In this document: positions 9,384-17,716 of the stretch, piece after piece
Numbering within the stretch: the first letter of the stretch is position 1
Layout of the letters: each line of letters opens with the position of its first letter
Assembly: GCA_963726085.1 (NCBI GenBank)
Contig: CAVSAR010000001.1
Coordinates: 434,001-498,000 of the forward strand
DNA: 64,000 nucleotides
Source: ZC4RG30 sp963726085
GTDB taxonomy: Bacteria > Pseudomonadota > Gammaproteobacteria > Steroidobacterales > Steroidobacteraceae
Reading direction: 5' to 3'
Translations under genes and position numbers: made by a program
Notes under the pieces: model-generated
The model's database searches: none
The model's input: only the letters and a program-made list of their open reading frames with translations
What the model was told of the DNA's origin: nothing

Positions 9384-9800
9384 CTATGGCGCCTGCTTTG
9401 CGGGCGGCGCCTGTGGCGTAGTTGAAGCCGGCGCGGCCGAAGTCGGCGCAGCCGGAACTGCAGGGGCGGTCGAAGCCGGTGCCGCAGTCGCGGGCACGGT
9501 CGGCACGGTCGACGCCGGCTGTTCGGCAAGCTTGTCCAGCACGCTGACCGGTTCGCTGCTCTTGATTGCACGCGTGGCCGTATAGGCCAGCGTGACACTG
9601 GACAGCATGAACACCGCCGCCAGAATGGCCGTGGCGCGCGACAAAGCGGTGGTAGCACCGCGCGCGCCGAAGACCGTTCCGGAAGCCCCGGCCCCGAAAC
9701 CCGCGCCCGCATCGGCACCTTTGCCTCGCTGCACCAGCACCAGCACGATGATGCAGATCGCGCTGAACAGCTGGACGATCGTCAGTAACGTATGCAACAT
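9384..9800 (-). CDS. secG: Preprotein translocase subunit SecG
   Basis: SecG is an accessory membrane subunit of the SecYEG translocon that assists protein export. The 138-residue protein has two transmembrane helices: MLHTLLTIVQLFSAICIIVLVLVQRGKGADAGAGFG with the conserved QRGKGADAGAGFG loop, and a second helix at about 55-75. The long tail after residue 90 is an Ala/Pro/Thr-rich low-complexity region (PASTVPTVPATAAP and similar), common in gammaproteobacterial SecG. It lies downstream of tpiA and upstream of tRNA-Leu, the usual order. Confidence 0.95.
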   Translation of the reverse strand: MLHTLLTIVQLFSAICIIVLVLVQRGKGADAGAGFGAGASGTVFGARGATTALSRATAILAAVFMLSSVTLAYTATRAIKSSEPVSVLDKLAEQPASTVPTVPATAAPASTAPAVPAAPTSAAPASTTPQAPPAKQAP

Positions 9801-9828
9801 TTCTTTACGCGTTCCCGTACAAAAAAAT

Positions 9829-10593
9829 TCAGGTCTTGGCCGCCGCCGTCCAGATGGCGAGGAATTCCTCGGCCTTGAGAGACGCGCCGCCGATCAGGCC
9901 ACCGTCCACATTGGGCATGGTGAACAGTTGCGCGGCATTGCCCGCCTTTACGCTGCCGCCGTACAGCACCCGCAGGCCGGCGGCGATACTAGCATCGTGT
10001 GCCGCCACCCGCGCGCGGATGAAGCCGTGCACGTCTTCGGCCTGCTCCGGGCTGGCCGTGCGGCCCGTGCCAATGGCCCAGACCGGCTCATAGGCCAGGA
10101 CTGCACGCGCCAGCCCCGCCACGCCCGACACGGCAAGCACCGCGTCCAGCTGCCGTCCGACCACCGCATGGGTCTGGCCCGCATCGCGCTCGGCCAGCTG
10201 CTCCCCCACGCACAGGATCGGGGTCAGCCCGCGCGCCTGCGCCGAGGCGAACTTGCGCGCCACCACGGCATCGTCCTCGCCATACAGGGCGCGCCGTTCC
10301 GAATGCCCCACCAGCACATATTCGCAGCCCACGTCCCGCAGCATTGCCGCCGACACCTCGCCGGTAAAGGCGCCGTGGCTGTCGGCACAGACGTCCTGGG
10401 CACCGAGGCTGATGGCCGAGCCCTTGAGGCTGCGTGCCAGTTCAGACAGGTACACAAAAGGCGGGCAGATAACGCAGCTGGCCCGCGCATCGATGGTTCC
10501 CGAACCCAGCAGGGCTTCCACCAGGGCGTGGTTCTCGGCCCTGGACCCGTGCATCTTCCAGTTGCCAGCGACGATTCTGTGACGGGTGCTCAT
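9829..10593 (-). CDS. tpiA: Triosephosphate isomerase
   Basis: TpiA interconverts dihydroxyacetone phosphate and glyceraldehyde 3-phosphate in glycolysis and gluconeogenesis. The 254-residue TIM barrel is intact. Lys13 lies in GNWKM, the catalytic histidine in VLVGHSERR, the catalytic glutamate in AYEPVWAIGTG, and the phosphate-binding loop in LYGGSV. The fold closes with VDGGLIGGASLKAEEFLAI. It lies between glmM and secG on the same strand, in the conserved proteobacterial order. Confidence 0.97.
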   Translation of the reverse strand: MSTRHRIVAGNWKMHGSRAENHALVEALLGSGTIDARASCVICPPFVYLSELARSLKGSAISLGAQDVCADSHGAFTGEVSAAMLRDVGCEYVLVGHSERRALYGEDDAVVARKFASAQARGLTPILCVGEQLAERDAGQTHAVVGRQLDAVLAVSGVAGLARAVLAYEPVWAIGTGRTASPEQAEDVHGFIRARVAAHDASIAAGLRVLYGGSVKAGNAAQLFTMPNVDGGLIGGASLKAEEFLAIWTAAAKT

Positions 10594-10644
10594 GAGGGCG
10601 CGCGATCATAGCGACCGGGGGCGGCCCGCGCAAACCATTGAATT

Positions 10645-12003
10645 TCAGGCTTTGGCGGGGCTTGCGGCGCCGTCACCCGCCGCCCGCACGGCCGCGGCGA
10701 TCAGGTCGGCGCAGGCCTGGGTCTCCTGCTCGTTGCGCCCTTCCACCATGACGCGGATCACCGGCTCGGTACCCGAGGGGCGCAGTACCACCCGCCCTTC
10801 CCCGGCAAGGCGGGCCTCGACCCTCGAAACGGCGTCCCGGATGGCCGGCACGGTCCCCGGATCGTAGCGCTGGGCTACCGGGACATTGAGCAGCACCTGC
10901 GGGAAGCGCGGCATGTCGGTGGCCAGCTGCGCCAGGGACCGGCCGCTTTTTATCATGACCTCCAGCACCTGCAGGGCGCTGACCAGGGCATCCCCGGTGG
11001 TGGCACGGTCCAGGCACAGGATATGTCCGGAGGTTTCCCCGCCGATCACCCCGCCTTGCTCCTTGAGCAGCGCCAGCACGTGGCGATCTCCCACCTTGGC
11101 CCGCTGAAACGCGATGCCCAGCTTGCCCAGGGCGATCTGCAGGCCCAGGTTGCTCATGACCGTTCCCACCACCGGTCCGCGCAGTGCGCCGGCCTGTTGC
11201 CGCGCACGCGCAATGATGTACAGCAACTGGTCGCCATCGAGCACGCGACCCAGGTTGTCGACCATCACCAGCCGATCACCATCACCGTCCAGGGCGATGC
11301 CCACCGCGGCACCCACGCCGGGCACCGTCAACTGCAGCAGTTCCGGTGACGTCGAGCCGCAGCCGTCATTGATGTTGCGACCGTTGGGCGAGCAGCCGAT
11401 GGGAATGATGTCCGCGCCCAGGTCGGCCAGCAACCGCGGGCCCACCTTGTAGCCGGCGCCATTGGCGCAGTCGATTACGATCTTCATGCCCGTGAGGTCC
11501 AGGCCGCCAGGCACGCTGGCCGCGCAGAAGGCCTGGTAGTCCTCGCGCAGTGCATCGGCACGCCGCGCGCGCCCGAGGCGGTTGGATTCGCGCGTCAGTA
11601 CGCCGCGCTCCATCTCCGCCTCGATCCGCTCTTCCAGTTCGTCGGACAGCTTGGCGCCGCTGGCATCAAAGAACTTGATGCCGTTGTCTTCATAAGGATT
11701 GTGCGAGGCGCTGATCACCACCCCGAAGGTGCGCGGCAAGCGGTTGGTCAGATAGGCAATGCCAGGGGTAGGCAGCGGGCCGGTCAACATGACGTCGACC
11801 CCGGCGGCAACGAATCCCGCCTCCAGTGCGGATTCGAAAAGGTAGCCCGACACGCGCGTGTCCTTGCCGATCAGCGCCGTGCCGCCCTCCGGGGCCAGCA
11901 CCCGTGCCGCGGCATTGGCCAGGCGCACGGCGAAATCCGCCGTCATCGGCGCCTCGCCGACGCGACCGCGAACCCCATCCGTGCCGAAGTACTTGCGTCC
12001 CAT
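10645..12003 (-). CDS. glmM: Phosphoglucosamine mutase
   Basis: GlmM converts glucosamine 6-phosphate to glucosamine 1-phosphate for peptidoglycan and LPS precursors. The 452-residue protein starts MGRKYFGTDGVRG, as in the family. The active serine loop GVVISASHNPYEDNGIKFF lies near residue 100. The metal-binding DGDGDR motif appears in GIALDGDGDRL, and the sugar-binding GETSGHI in GVIGGETSGHILCLD. The phosphate-binding RPSGTEPVIRVMVEG motif is near the C-terminus. It is cotranscribed with folP, 11 bases upstream. Confidence 0.97.
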   Translation of the reverse strand: MGRKYFGTDGVRGRVGEAPMTADFAVRLANAAARVLAPEGGTALIGKDTRVSGYLFESALEAGFVAAGVDVMLTGPLPTPGIAYLTNRLPRTFGVVISASHNPYEDNGIKFFDASGAKLSDELEERIEAEMERGVLTRESNRLGRARRADALREDYQAFCAASVPGGLDLTGMKIVIDCANGAGYKVGPRLLADLGADIIPIGCSPNGRNINDGCGSTSPELLQLTVPGVGAAVGIALDGDGDRLVMVDNLGRVLDGDQLLYIIARARQQAGALRGPVVGTVMSNLGLQIALGKLGIAFQRAKVGDRHVLALLKEQGGVIGGETSGHILCLDRATTGDALVSALQVLEVMIKSGRSLAQLATDMPRFPQVLLNVPVAQRYDPGTVPAIRDAVSRVEARLAGEGRVVLRPSGTEPVIRVMVEGRNEQETQACADLIAAAVRAAGDGAASPAKA

Positions 12004-12014
12004 GCCCTACCTTA

Positions 12015-12836
12015 CTACGCGGCCGCCCAGGCCACGGCGACGGCATCACAGGTCGGCGCGACGTCATGGCTGCGAATGATCCGTGCGCCGCGTTGCACTG
12101 CGATAGTAGCCAGCGCCAGACTGCCGGCCAGCCGTTGCTCAACCGGGCGCCCCAGCAGCTTGCCCAGCATGGACTTGCGCGAAAGGCCCGCCAGCACCGG
12201 AAACCCGTGGCCCGCAAGGCGCGGCAAGCCGGCCAGCAAGTCCAGGTTGTGCTGCAGGGACTTGCCAAAACCGAATCCCGGATCCAGAACGATGCGGTCG
12301 CGGGGGATACCCGCGTCGACACAAAACTGCATGCGCTGCAGCAGGAATGCCTCGACTTCGCCGACCACGTCCGCGTAGTGCGGCTGCGCTTGCATGGTCT
12401 GCGGACTGCCCTGCATGTGCATCAGGCAGACCGCCGCGCCAGTGCCTGCAACCACGTGCAGCGCTCCCGGCGTCTGCAATGCCAGCACGTCGTTGACCAG
12501 GCCCGCACCCGCGGCCACGGCGGCGCGCATGACTTCGGGTTTCATCGTGTCGATGGAGATCAGCACGTCCAGTTCGGCGTGCAGCTTTTCGATCAGCGGA
12601 ACCACCCGATCCAGTTCCTGTTGCAGATCCACTGGCTGGGCGCCGGGACGCGTGGACTCGCCGCCGACGTCAATGACGGCAGCCCCGTCATTCACCATGG
12701 CGCGTGCCTGGGCCAGCGCACCCTGCAGGGTTACGTAACGGCCACCATCGGAAAAGGAATCAGGCGTGACATTGAGGACGCCCATCACCCTGGGCCTGGT
12801 CAGGTCCAGGACCCGGTCGGCACAGGTGAGTTTCAA
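12015..12836 (-). CDS. folP: Dihydropteroate synthase
   Basis: FolP condenses para-aminobenzoate with dihydropterin pyrophosphate in folate synthesis; it is the sulfonamide target. The 273-residue TIM-barrel protein has MGVLNVTPDSFSDGG, the GGESTRPGA loop, SIDTMKPEV, LVNDVLALQ, LMHMQGSPQTMQ, DPGFGFGKSL, and GLSRKSMLG. The start overlaps the ftsH stop by 4 bases, as in the E. coli ftsH-folP pair. Confidence 0.97.
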   Translation of the reverse strand: MKLTCADRVLDLTRPRVMGVLNVTPDSFSDGGRYVTLQGALAQARAMVNDGAAVIDVGGESTRPGAQPVDLQQELDRVVPLIEKLHAELDVLISIDTMKPEVMRAAVAAGAGLVNDVLALQTPGALHVVAGTGAAVCLMHMQGSPQTMQAQPHYADVVGEVEAFLLQRMQFCVDAGIPRDRIVLDPGFGFGKSLQHNLDLLAGLPRLAGHGFPVLAGLSRKSMLGKLLGRPVEQRLAGSLALATIAVQRGARIIRSHDVAPTCDAVAVAWAAA

Positions 12837-14749
12837 TCAGCGTTTCGGGAAGCTGAGCCGAACGCAGGTCGCGCTTCGGGCCCGCTGCCGCTGGCAGGTG
12901 GCGTCGGTCCCAGCCCGCTGTCCCAGCCATCCGGCGGGGTGGGCTGCTGGCCGGCCATGATCTCGCGGATCTGCTTGTCGTCGATGGTCTCGAACTTGAT
13001 CAACGCCTCGGCCATGGCGTGCAGGGACACCAGGTTCGATTCCAGCACTCCCCTGGCGTGGTTGTAGTTGGTCTCGATGACGCGCCGCACTTCCTCGTCG
13101 ATGGCGTGCGCCGTGACGTCGGACACCTGCTTGGTCTGCGTGACCGAACGTCCCAGGAACACTTCCCCGGACTCCTCGGAATAGGTCAAGGGACCTAAGC
13201 GATCGGACAAGCCCCACTTGGTGACCATGTTGCGCGCCAGGTCCGTGGCGCGCTCGATGTCGTTGGAAGCCCCGGTGGTCACCGCGTCGCGCCCGAAGAT
13301 CAGCTCTTCGGCAATGCGTCCGCCAAACAATGTGGCGATCGCGCTCTCGATGCGCCGCTTGCTCATGGAATAGCGGTCCGCCTCCGGCAGGAACTGCGTC
13401 ACGCCCAGGGCGCGGCCGCGCGGAATGATGGTGACCTTGTACACCGGATCATGCTCCGGCACCGACAGGCCAACGATGGCATGCCCGGCCTCGTGGTAGG
13501 CCGTCATGCGCTTTTCCTCGGTGCTCATGACCATGGAGCGCCGCTCGGCGCCCATCAGGATCTTGTCCTTGGCCTTCTCGAACATGTCCATTGCCACGGT
13601 GCGCTGGTTGGCGCGCGCGGCGAACAGCGCCGCCTCGTTGACCAAGTTGGCCAGGTCAGCGCCCGAGAAGCCCGGCGTGCCGCGCGCAATCAGCGCCGGC
13701 TTCACGTCATCGCCGATCGGCAGCTTGCGCATGTGCACGCGCAGAATCTGTTCGCGCCCACGCACATCGGGTAGCGGCACGACCACCTGGCGGTCAAAGC
13801 GGCCCGGACGCAGCAGCGCCGGGTCCAGCACGTCGGGGCGGTTGGTGGCCGCAATGACGATGATGCCTTCATTGCCCTCGAACCCATCCATCTCCACCAG
13901 CAGCTGGTTGAGAGTCTGCTCGCGCTCGTCGTGACCGCCGCCCAGGCCCGCGCCGCGGTGGCGACCCACCGCATCGATCTCGTCGATGAAGATGATGCAC
14001 GGTGCGTGCTTCTTGGCCTGCTCGAACATGTCGCGCACCCGCGAGGCGCCCACACCGACGAACATCTCCACGAAATCGGAGCCGGAAATGGTGAAGAACG
14101 GCACCTTGGCTTCCCCGGCAATGGCGCGCGCCAGCAGGGTCTTGCCGGTGCCGGGGGAACCCACCATCAGCACGCCCTTGGGGATCTTGCCGCCGAGCTT
14201 CTGGAACTTGCCCGGGTCCTTGAGGAAGTCGACGATCTCGCCGACCTCCTGCTTGGCCTCATCCACGCCCGCCACGTCGGCGAAGGTGACGTTGACCTGG
14301 TCCTCGCCCAGCAGCCGTGCCTTGCTCTTGCCAAAGGACATGGCCCCGCGGCCACCGGCCGCGCCCTGCATCTGGCGCAGCATGTACACGAATACGAACA
14401 GCAGCAGCAGCGCTGGGGCCATGTTGAGCACCAGCTGCGTCAGGAAGCTGGGCTGCTTGGGCGCGCGGCCCTCGATGCCCACGCCTTCCTTCTGCAATGC
14501 GCCGATCAGCGCCGAGTAGTCGGTTTCCGGGTTGTAGGCGCGAAACTGGGTCTTGTCCTTGCGCGTGCCCTGGATCAGCTGGCCCTGCAGTACCACCGAA
14601 TCCACGCGCCCGGTATCCAGCTCGTGCAGGAAGTCGGAATAGCGGATGTCCTGGGCCGGGACCGCTGGCGGCATGAAGCGGCTAAAGAGGAACAGCAGCG
14701 TTCCCACCACCACCACCCAGATCAGGACTTTTCCGGTCATGTCGTTCAA
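12833..14749 (-). CDS. ftsH: ATP-dependent zinc metalloprotease FtsH
   Basis: FtsH is a membrane-anchored AAA+ protease that removes misassembled membrane proteins and regulators such as sigma32 and LpxC. Two transmembrane segments lie at about residues 5-22 and 105-122. Walker A GSPGTGKT is near residue 198, Walker B IIFIDEIDAVG follows, and the second region of homology contains RPGRFDRQ. The zinc motif HEAGH is near residue 420. The total of 638 residues is normal. The annotated start is a TTG at 14749 with GAGG about 8 bases upstream; an ATG three codons in is the alternative. Confidence 0.97.
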   Translation of the reverse strand: MNDMTGKVLIWVVVVGTLLFLFSRFMPPAVPAQDIRYSDFLHELDTGRVDSVVLQGQLIQGTRKDKTQFRAYNPETDYSALIGALQKEGVGIEGRAPKQPSFLTQLVLNMAPALLLLFVFVYMLRQMQGAAGGRGAMSFGKSKARLLGEDQVNVTFADVAGVDEAKQEVGEIVDFLKDPGKFQKLGGKIPKGVLMVGSPGTGKTLLARAIAGEAKVPFFTISGSDFVEMFVGVGASRVRDMFEQAKKHAPCIIFIDEIDAVGRHRGAGLGGGHDEREQTLNQLLVEMDGFEGNEGIIVIAATNRPDVLDPALLRPGRFDRQVVVPLPDVRGREQILRVHMRKLPIGDDVKPALIARGTPGFSGADLANLVNEAALFAARANQRTVAMDMFEKAKDKILMGAERRSMVMSTEEKRMTAYHEAGHAIVGLSVPEHDPVYKVTIIPRGRALGVTQFLPEADRYSMSKRRIESAIATLFGGRIAEELIFGRDAVTTGASNDIERATDLARNMVTKWGLSDRLGPLTYSEESGEVFLGRSVTQTKQVSDVTAHAIDEEVRRVIETNYNHARGVLESNLVSLHAMAEALIKFETIDDKQIREIMAGQQPTPPDGWDSGLGPTPPASGSGPEARPAFGSASRNAD

Positions 14750-14986
14750 TGCGAGGACCTCAATATGTCACGGTTCACGCTACACCAATCGCCCTGCGGT
14801 CGCCACCAAGGGGCCCACGGCGTGAGCGAATTCACGCTCTTGGTTCATGAGGGCACCACGCCCGGGTTCAAGGAGCACCGGGCCTGTTCCGGCGCCGGCC
14901 GGTGAAGTATGGACCGTGGCGGGTAGCAGGCGTTCATTCGCGGCGGATTTGGGCCCCTGTCGGCCCAAGGCTACAATCCCGGTGGC
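14750..14986. other. ftsH-yhbY divergent intergenic region
   Basis: This 237-base gap separates divergent ftsH and yhbY. In E. coli and many relatives the 23S rRNA methyltransferase gene rlmE (ftsJ) lies here, upstream of ftsH, but no methyltransferase coding sequence is present. A small inverted repeat with arms GCGTGA and TCACGC around a 6-base loop lies near 14820-14838. I see no convincing promoter match. Confidence 0.5.
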
Positions 14987-15283
14987 ATGAACTTAACCGA
15001 AAAACAACGCCGCCACCTCAAGGGGCTGGCCCATCCCCTGCGACCGGTGATCCTGATGGGTCAGGCAGGCCTGACCGACGCCGTGGTTGCTGAAGCCACC
15101 CGTGCACTGGCCGATCACGAACTGATCAAGGTGCGCCTGCCGGGACTGGATCGGGCCCAGCGCGACCTGGCGCTGCAGGGGCTTGCCCAACGCACCGGCA
15201 GCGCCATGGTCACGAGGATCGGGCACGTGGCCGTGCTCTACCGCCGTGGCGACCCGTTGCCCCGAATCGTACTTCCGGACTAG
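14987..15283 (+). CDS. yhbY: Ribosome assembly RNA-binding protein YhbY (CRM domain)
   Basis: YhbY is a single CRM-domain protein that binds 50S ribosomal precursors. The 98-residue frame opens MNLTEKQRRHLKGLAHPLRPVILMGQAGLTDAVVAE, carrying the family's LKGLAH and the GxxG RNA-binding loop in the form GQAGLT. It continues with DHELIKVRLPG. In E. coli yhbY also faces rlmE-ftsH divergently, so only rlmE is missing from the context. Confidence 0.95.
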   Translation: MNLTEKQRRHLKGLAHPLRPVILMGQAGLTDAVVAEATRALADHELIKVRLPGLDRAQRDLALQGLAQRTGSAMVTRIGHVAVLYRRGDPLPRIVLPD

Positions 15284-15295
15284 GGCATCCACATC

Positions 15296-17308
15296 ATGAG
15301 AAGGAGCGCCCGATCCGGTGCGGCCGGTTACCTTGTGTTTGCGATTCTGGCCGGGGGGCTCACCTGCGTGCCGCCGGCGCTGGCTGCCGACAGTGCGGAT
15401 GACGATGGCTTGCAAGAGGTGGTGGTCTACGGCCGCGAGGAACGACTCATTGGCATCGTCAGCGCGGCCAGCGAGGGAACCGTGGGCGGGGCGGACCTGG
15501 GTGTGCGACCGCTGCTGCGGGTGGCCGAGTTGCTCGAGGCAGTGCCCGGCCTCATCGCCGCGCAGCACTCGGGCAGCGGCAAGGCAAACCAGTACTTCCT
15601 GCGTGGATTTAACCTGGACCACGGCACGGACTTCTCCGCGGCAGTGGACGATGTACCCCTGAACCTGCGCACCCATGGACACGGCCAGGGCTACCTGGAC
15701 ATCAACGGATTGATTCCCGAGCTGGTGGACCGGGTCGACTTTCGCAAGGGCCCGTATCGCGCGGACACGGGGGACAACTCCCTGGCGGGGGCTTCCTTCC
15801 TGAGCACGGTGCCGCGCTTTGCCGCGCCATTTGTCGCCTTTGAGGTTGGCCAGTACGGCTGGCAGCGTGCAGTCGCCGGTGGCTCCCTGGAGCTGGGCCC
15901 GGGCGAGCTGACGCTGGCGGGCCAGTGGAAGACCTATGACGGGCCCTGGCAGCAGCCGGAAAACCTCCAGCATGTGGCCCTGTACGCCAAGTACTCGCAG
16001 CCCACCGGCTTCGGGCATATCGAGGCCAGCTGGTGGAGTTACAACGCCAAGTGGGATCCCACCGAACAGATTCCGGACCGGGCCATCGGCACCTCGATCT
16101 GCAAGGACGAATTCTGCGCGCTTGATCCCTCGGCCACCGGCATGACCAACCGGCAGATTGCCACGGTGCGGCTCATCGGCGATGACTGGCATCTGACCCT
16201 CTATGGCCAGTACTACGACTGGAACATGTTCTCCAATCCCACCTACGACTACCAGATCCACCAGTGGGATCGGCGTTTCGTGGAGGGTGTGCGTGGGCAG
16301 CGCCTGTTTGAAATCACCGATTCGGTCTCATTAACGGCCGGTGGCGATGCGCGCTTTGACGACATCGGCAAGGTCCAGGTGGATCACACCGATCAACGCC
16401 AGTTCATCGGCTATGTGTCCGCACACAGCGCCAACGAGTTGTCGCTGTCGCCATACACGGAAGCCACCTGGCGTGCCACGGACACCCTGCGCGTTACCGC
16501 GGGACTTCGCGGCGACTATTACCGTTTCCAGACCCACGCCACGCAGCCAGGTTTTGGCCAAGGCGTCGCTTCACAGTCATTGCTGTCGCCGAAACTTGCT
16601 GTCGCGTGGCAGCTCAGCGACTTCGTTGAAACCTACGCCAACTGGGGGCGTGGCTACCATTCCAACGATGCACGCGGCGTCACCGCTACCGAGACGCCGG
16701 TCCCAGGCCTGGTGGTGGGTGAAGGGGAAGAGATTGGTGCCCGCTACCAGCAAGGGCCGCTGTCATTGACGGCCACCTACTGGTGGCTGGGCGTGGATAG
16801 CGAACTGCATTTTGTCGGCGACTCCAACTCCGTGGAGCCCGGAGCGGCCAGCGCGCGCCGCGGCTATGAACTGGTGGGATTCCTGCGGCCGCTGCCATGG
16901 CTAGCCATCGATGCGTCCTGGACGGCGTCCCATGCACGCTCCCTGGACAGCCCCGGTGCCGAATACATCCCCGGCGCGATCGAATCCGCAGGCGAGCTGG
17001 GCGTCTCCGTCATCCAGGGTCCTTGGGAGCTCAGTGGACGGATAAGACACCTGGGGCCCTATCCGCTGGTGGACGACAACTCCCTGCGCGCGTCAGGCGA
17101 AGACGTGGTCAACGTGCGCGCGGCCTGGAAATCCCGGCATTGGATGCTCTATGGCGAAGTACTCAATGTGTTCGACTCCCATGGCAAGGACATCGTGTAC
17201 TACTACCAGTCGTACGTGCCTTCCCTCGATACCGAGCCCACCGACGGCCGCATGAGCCGGGTCGTGGAACCCCTCACCCTGCGCGTTGGGGCTCGCTACA
17301 ACTTCTAG
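15296..17308 (+). CDS. TonB-dependent outer membrane receptor
   Basis: This 670-residue outer membrane transporter imports a ligand that the sequence does not identify. A signal peptide covers residues 1-31, ending ALA-AD. A TonB box-like EVVVYG follows at 41-46, then a plug domain with VAELLEAVPGLIAAQHSG and YFLRGFNLDHGTDF, and a 22-strand barrel ending in GARYNF with the C-terminal aromatic residue needed for BAM recognition. The plug wording resembles receptors annotated as TonB-dependent receptors without a known substrate. It starts 12 bases after yhbY and precedes the PadR regulator, so regulation by that protein is possible but unproven. Confidence 0.93.
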   Translation: MRRSARSGAAGYLVFAILAGGLTCVPPALAADSADDDGLQEVVVYGREERLIGIVSAASEGTVGGADLGVRPLLRVAELLEAVPGLIAAQHSGSGKANQYFLRGFNLDHGTDFSAAVDDVPLNLRTHGHGQGYLDINGLIPELVDRVDFRKGPYRADTGDNSLAGASFLSTVPRFAAPFVAFEVGQYGWQRAVAGGSLELGPGELTLAGQWKTYDGPWQQPENLQHVALYAKYSQPTGFGHIEASWWSYNAKWDPTEQIPDRAIGTSICKDEFCALDPSATGMTNRQIATVRLIGDDWHLTLYGQYYDWNMFSNPTYDYQIHQWDRRFVEGVRGQRLFEITDSVSLTAGGDARFDDIGKVQVDHTDQRQFIGYVSAHSANELSLSPYTEATWRATDTLRVTAGLRGDYYRFQTHATQPGFGQGVASQSLLSPKLAVAWQLSDFVETYANWGRGYHSNDARGVTATETPVPGLVVGEGEEIGARYQQGPLSLTATYWWLGVDSELHFVGDSNSVEPGAASARRGYELVGFLRPLPWLAIDASWTASHARSLDSPGAEYIPGAIESAGELGVSVIQGPWELSGRIRHLGPYPLVDDNSLRASGEDVVNVRAAWKSRHWMLYGEVLNVFDSHGKDIVYYYQSYVPSLDTEPTDGRMSRVVEPLTLRVGARYNF

Positions 17309-17326
17309 GCCGCCTGCTGCCTGCCC

Positions 17327-17371
17327 TTGCGTTCCTTTTGCAGCCCTGCTACCTTTCCAACACAAGGTAGC
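17327..17371 (+). promoter_or_regulatory. Candidate padR promoter with overlapping inverted-repeat operator
   Basis: TTGCGT at 17327-17332 and TACCTT at 17350-17355 are separated by 17 bases, and the -10 box has a TGn extension. Both hexamers are only partial matches. A perfect inverted repeat with 8-base arms GCTACCTT and AAGGTAGC around an 8-base spacer lies at 17348-17371. It overlaps the -10 box and ends 5 bases before the padR ATG. A PadR-type repressor could bind it to shut off its own gene; as RNA it could also hide the AAGG ribosome site. Confidence 0.45.
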
Positions 17372-17376
17372 TTTAC

Positions 17377-17715
17377 ATGACAATTTCCACCACAGACCTG
17401 ACCGAGAAGTTCGGCCCCATCCGCAAGGGCCTGCTGGAGTTCGTGATCCTGCGCGTCATCGCCACGGAGAAGCTGTACGTGGCCGAGATGCTGCAGCGAT
17501 TGTCGGGGACGGAGTTTGCGACCCAGGAAGGCACGCTGTATCCCCTGCTCAGCCGCATGCGTCGCGAGAGCCTGGTCGATTACGAATGGCAGGAATCCGA
17601 CGCCGGACCGCCGCGCAAGTATTACCGCCTCACCGAACCGGGTCGACAGGCCCTAGCCCAGCTGCAGGGTTACTGGCAGCACGTGAACGAAACCATCAAC
17701 CGGCTTGGAAACTGA
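17377..17715 (+). CDS. PadR family transcriptional regulator
   Basis: This 112-residue winged-helix regulator belongs to the PadR family. The pattern is clear: KGLLEFVILRVIATEKLYVAEMLQRLS, then EGTLYPLLSRMRRESLVDYEWQESDAGPPRKYYRLTEPGRQAL, which is the recognition helix and wing. PadR proteins usually repress genes next to their own until a small ligand or stress signal arrives. The downstream PspC-domain gene begins 1 base after this stop, so the two are surely cotranscribed. Confidence 0.92.
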   Translation: MTISTTDLTEKFGPIRKGLLEFVILRVIATEKLYVAEMLQRLSGTEFATQEGTLYPLLSRMRRESLVDYEWQESDAGPPRKYYRLTEPGRQALAQLQGYWQHVNETINRLGN

Positions 17716-17716
17716 A

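Noticed and set aside
14993..16261. Long minus-strand open frame opposite yhbY and the TonB receptor
   Set aside because: It is an antisense shadow in GC-rich coding DNA with no recognisable motifs, while the plus-strand genes match known families.
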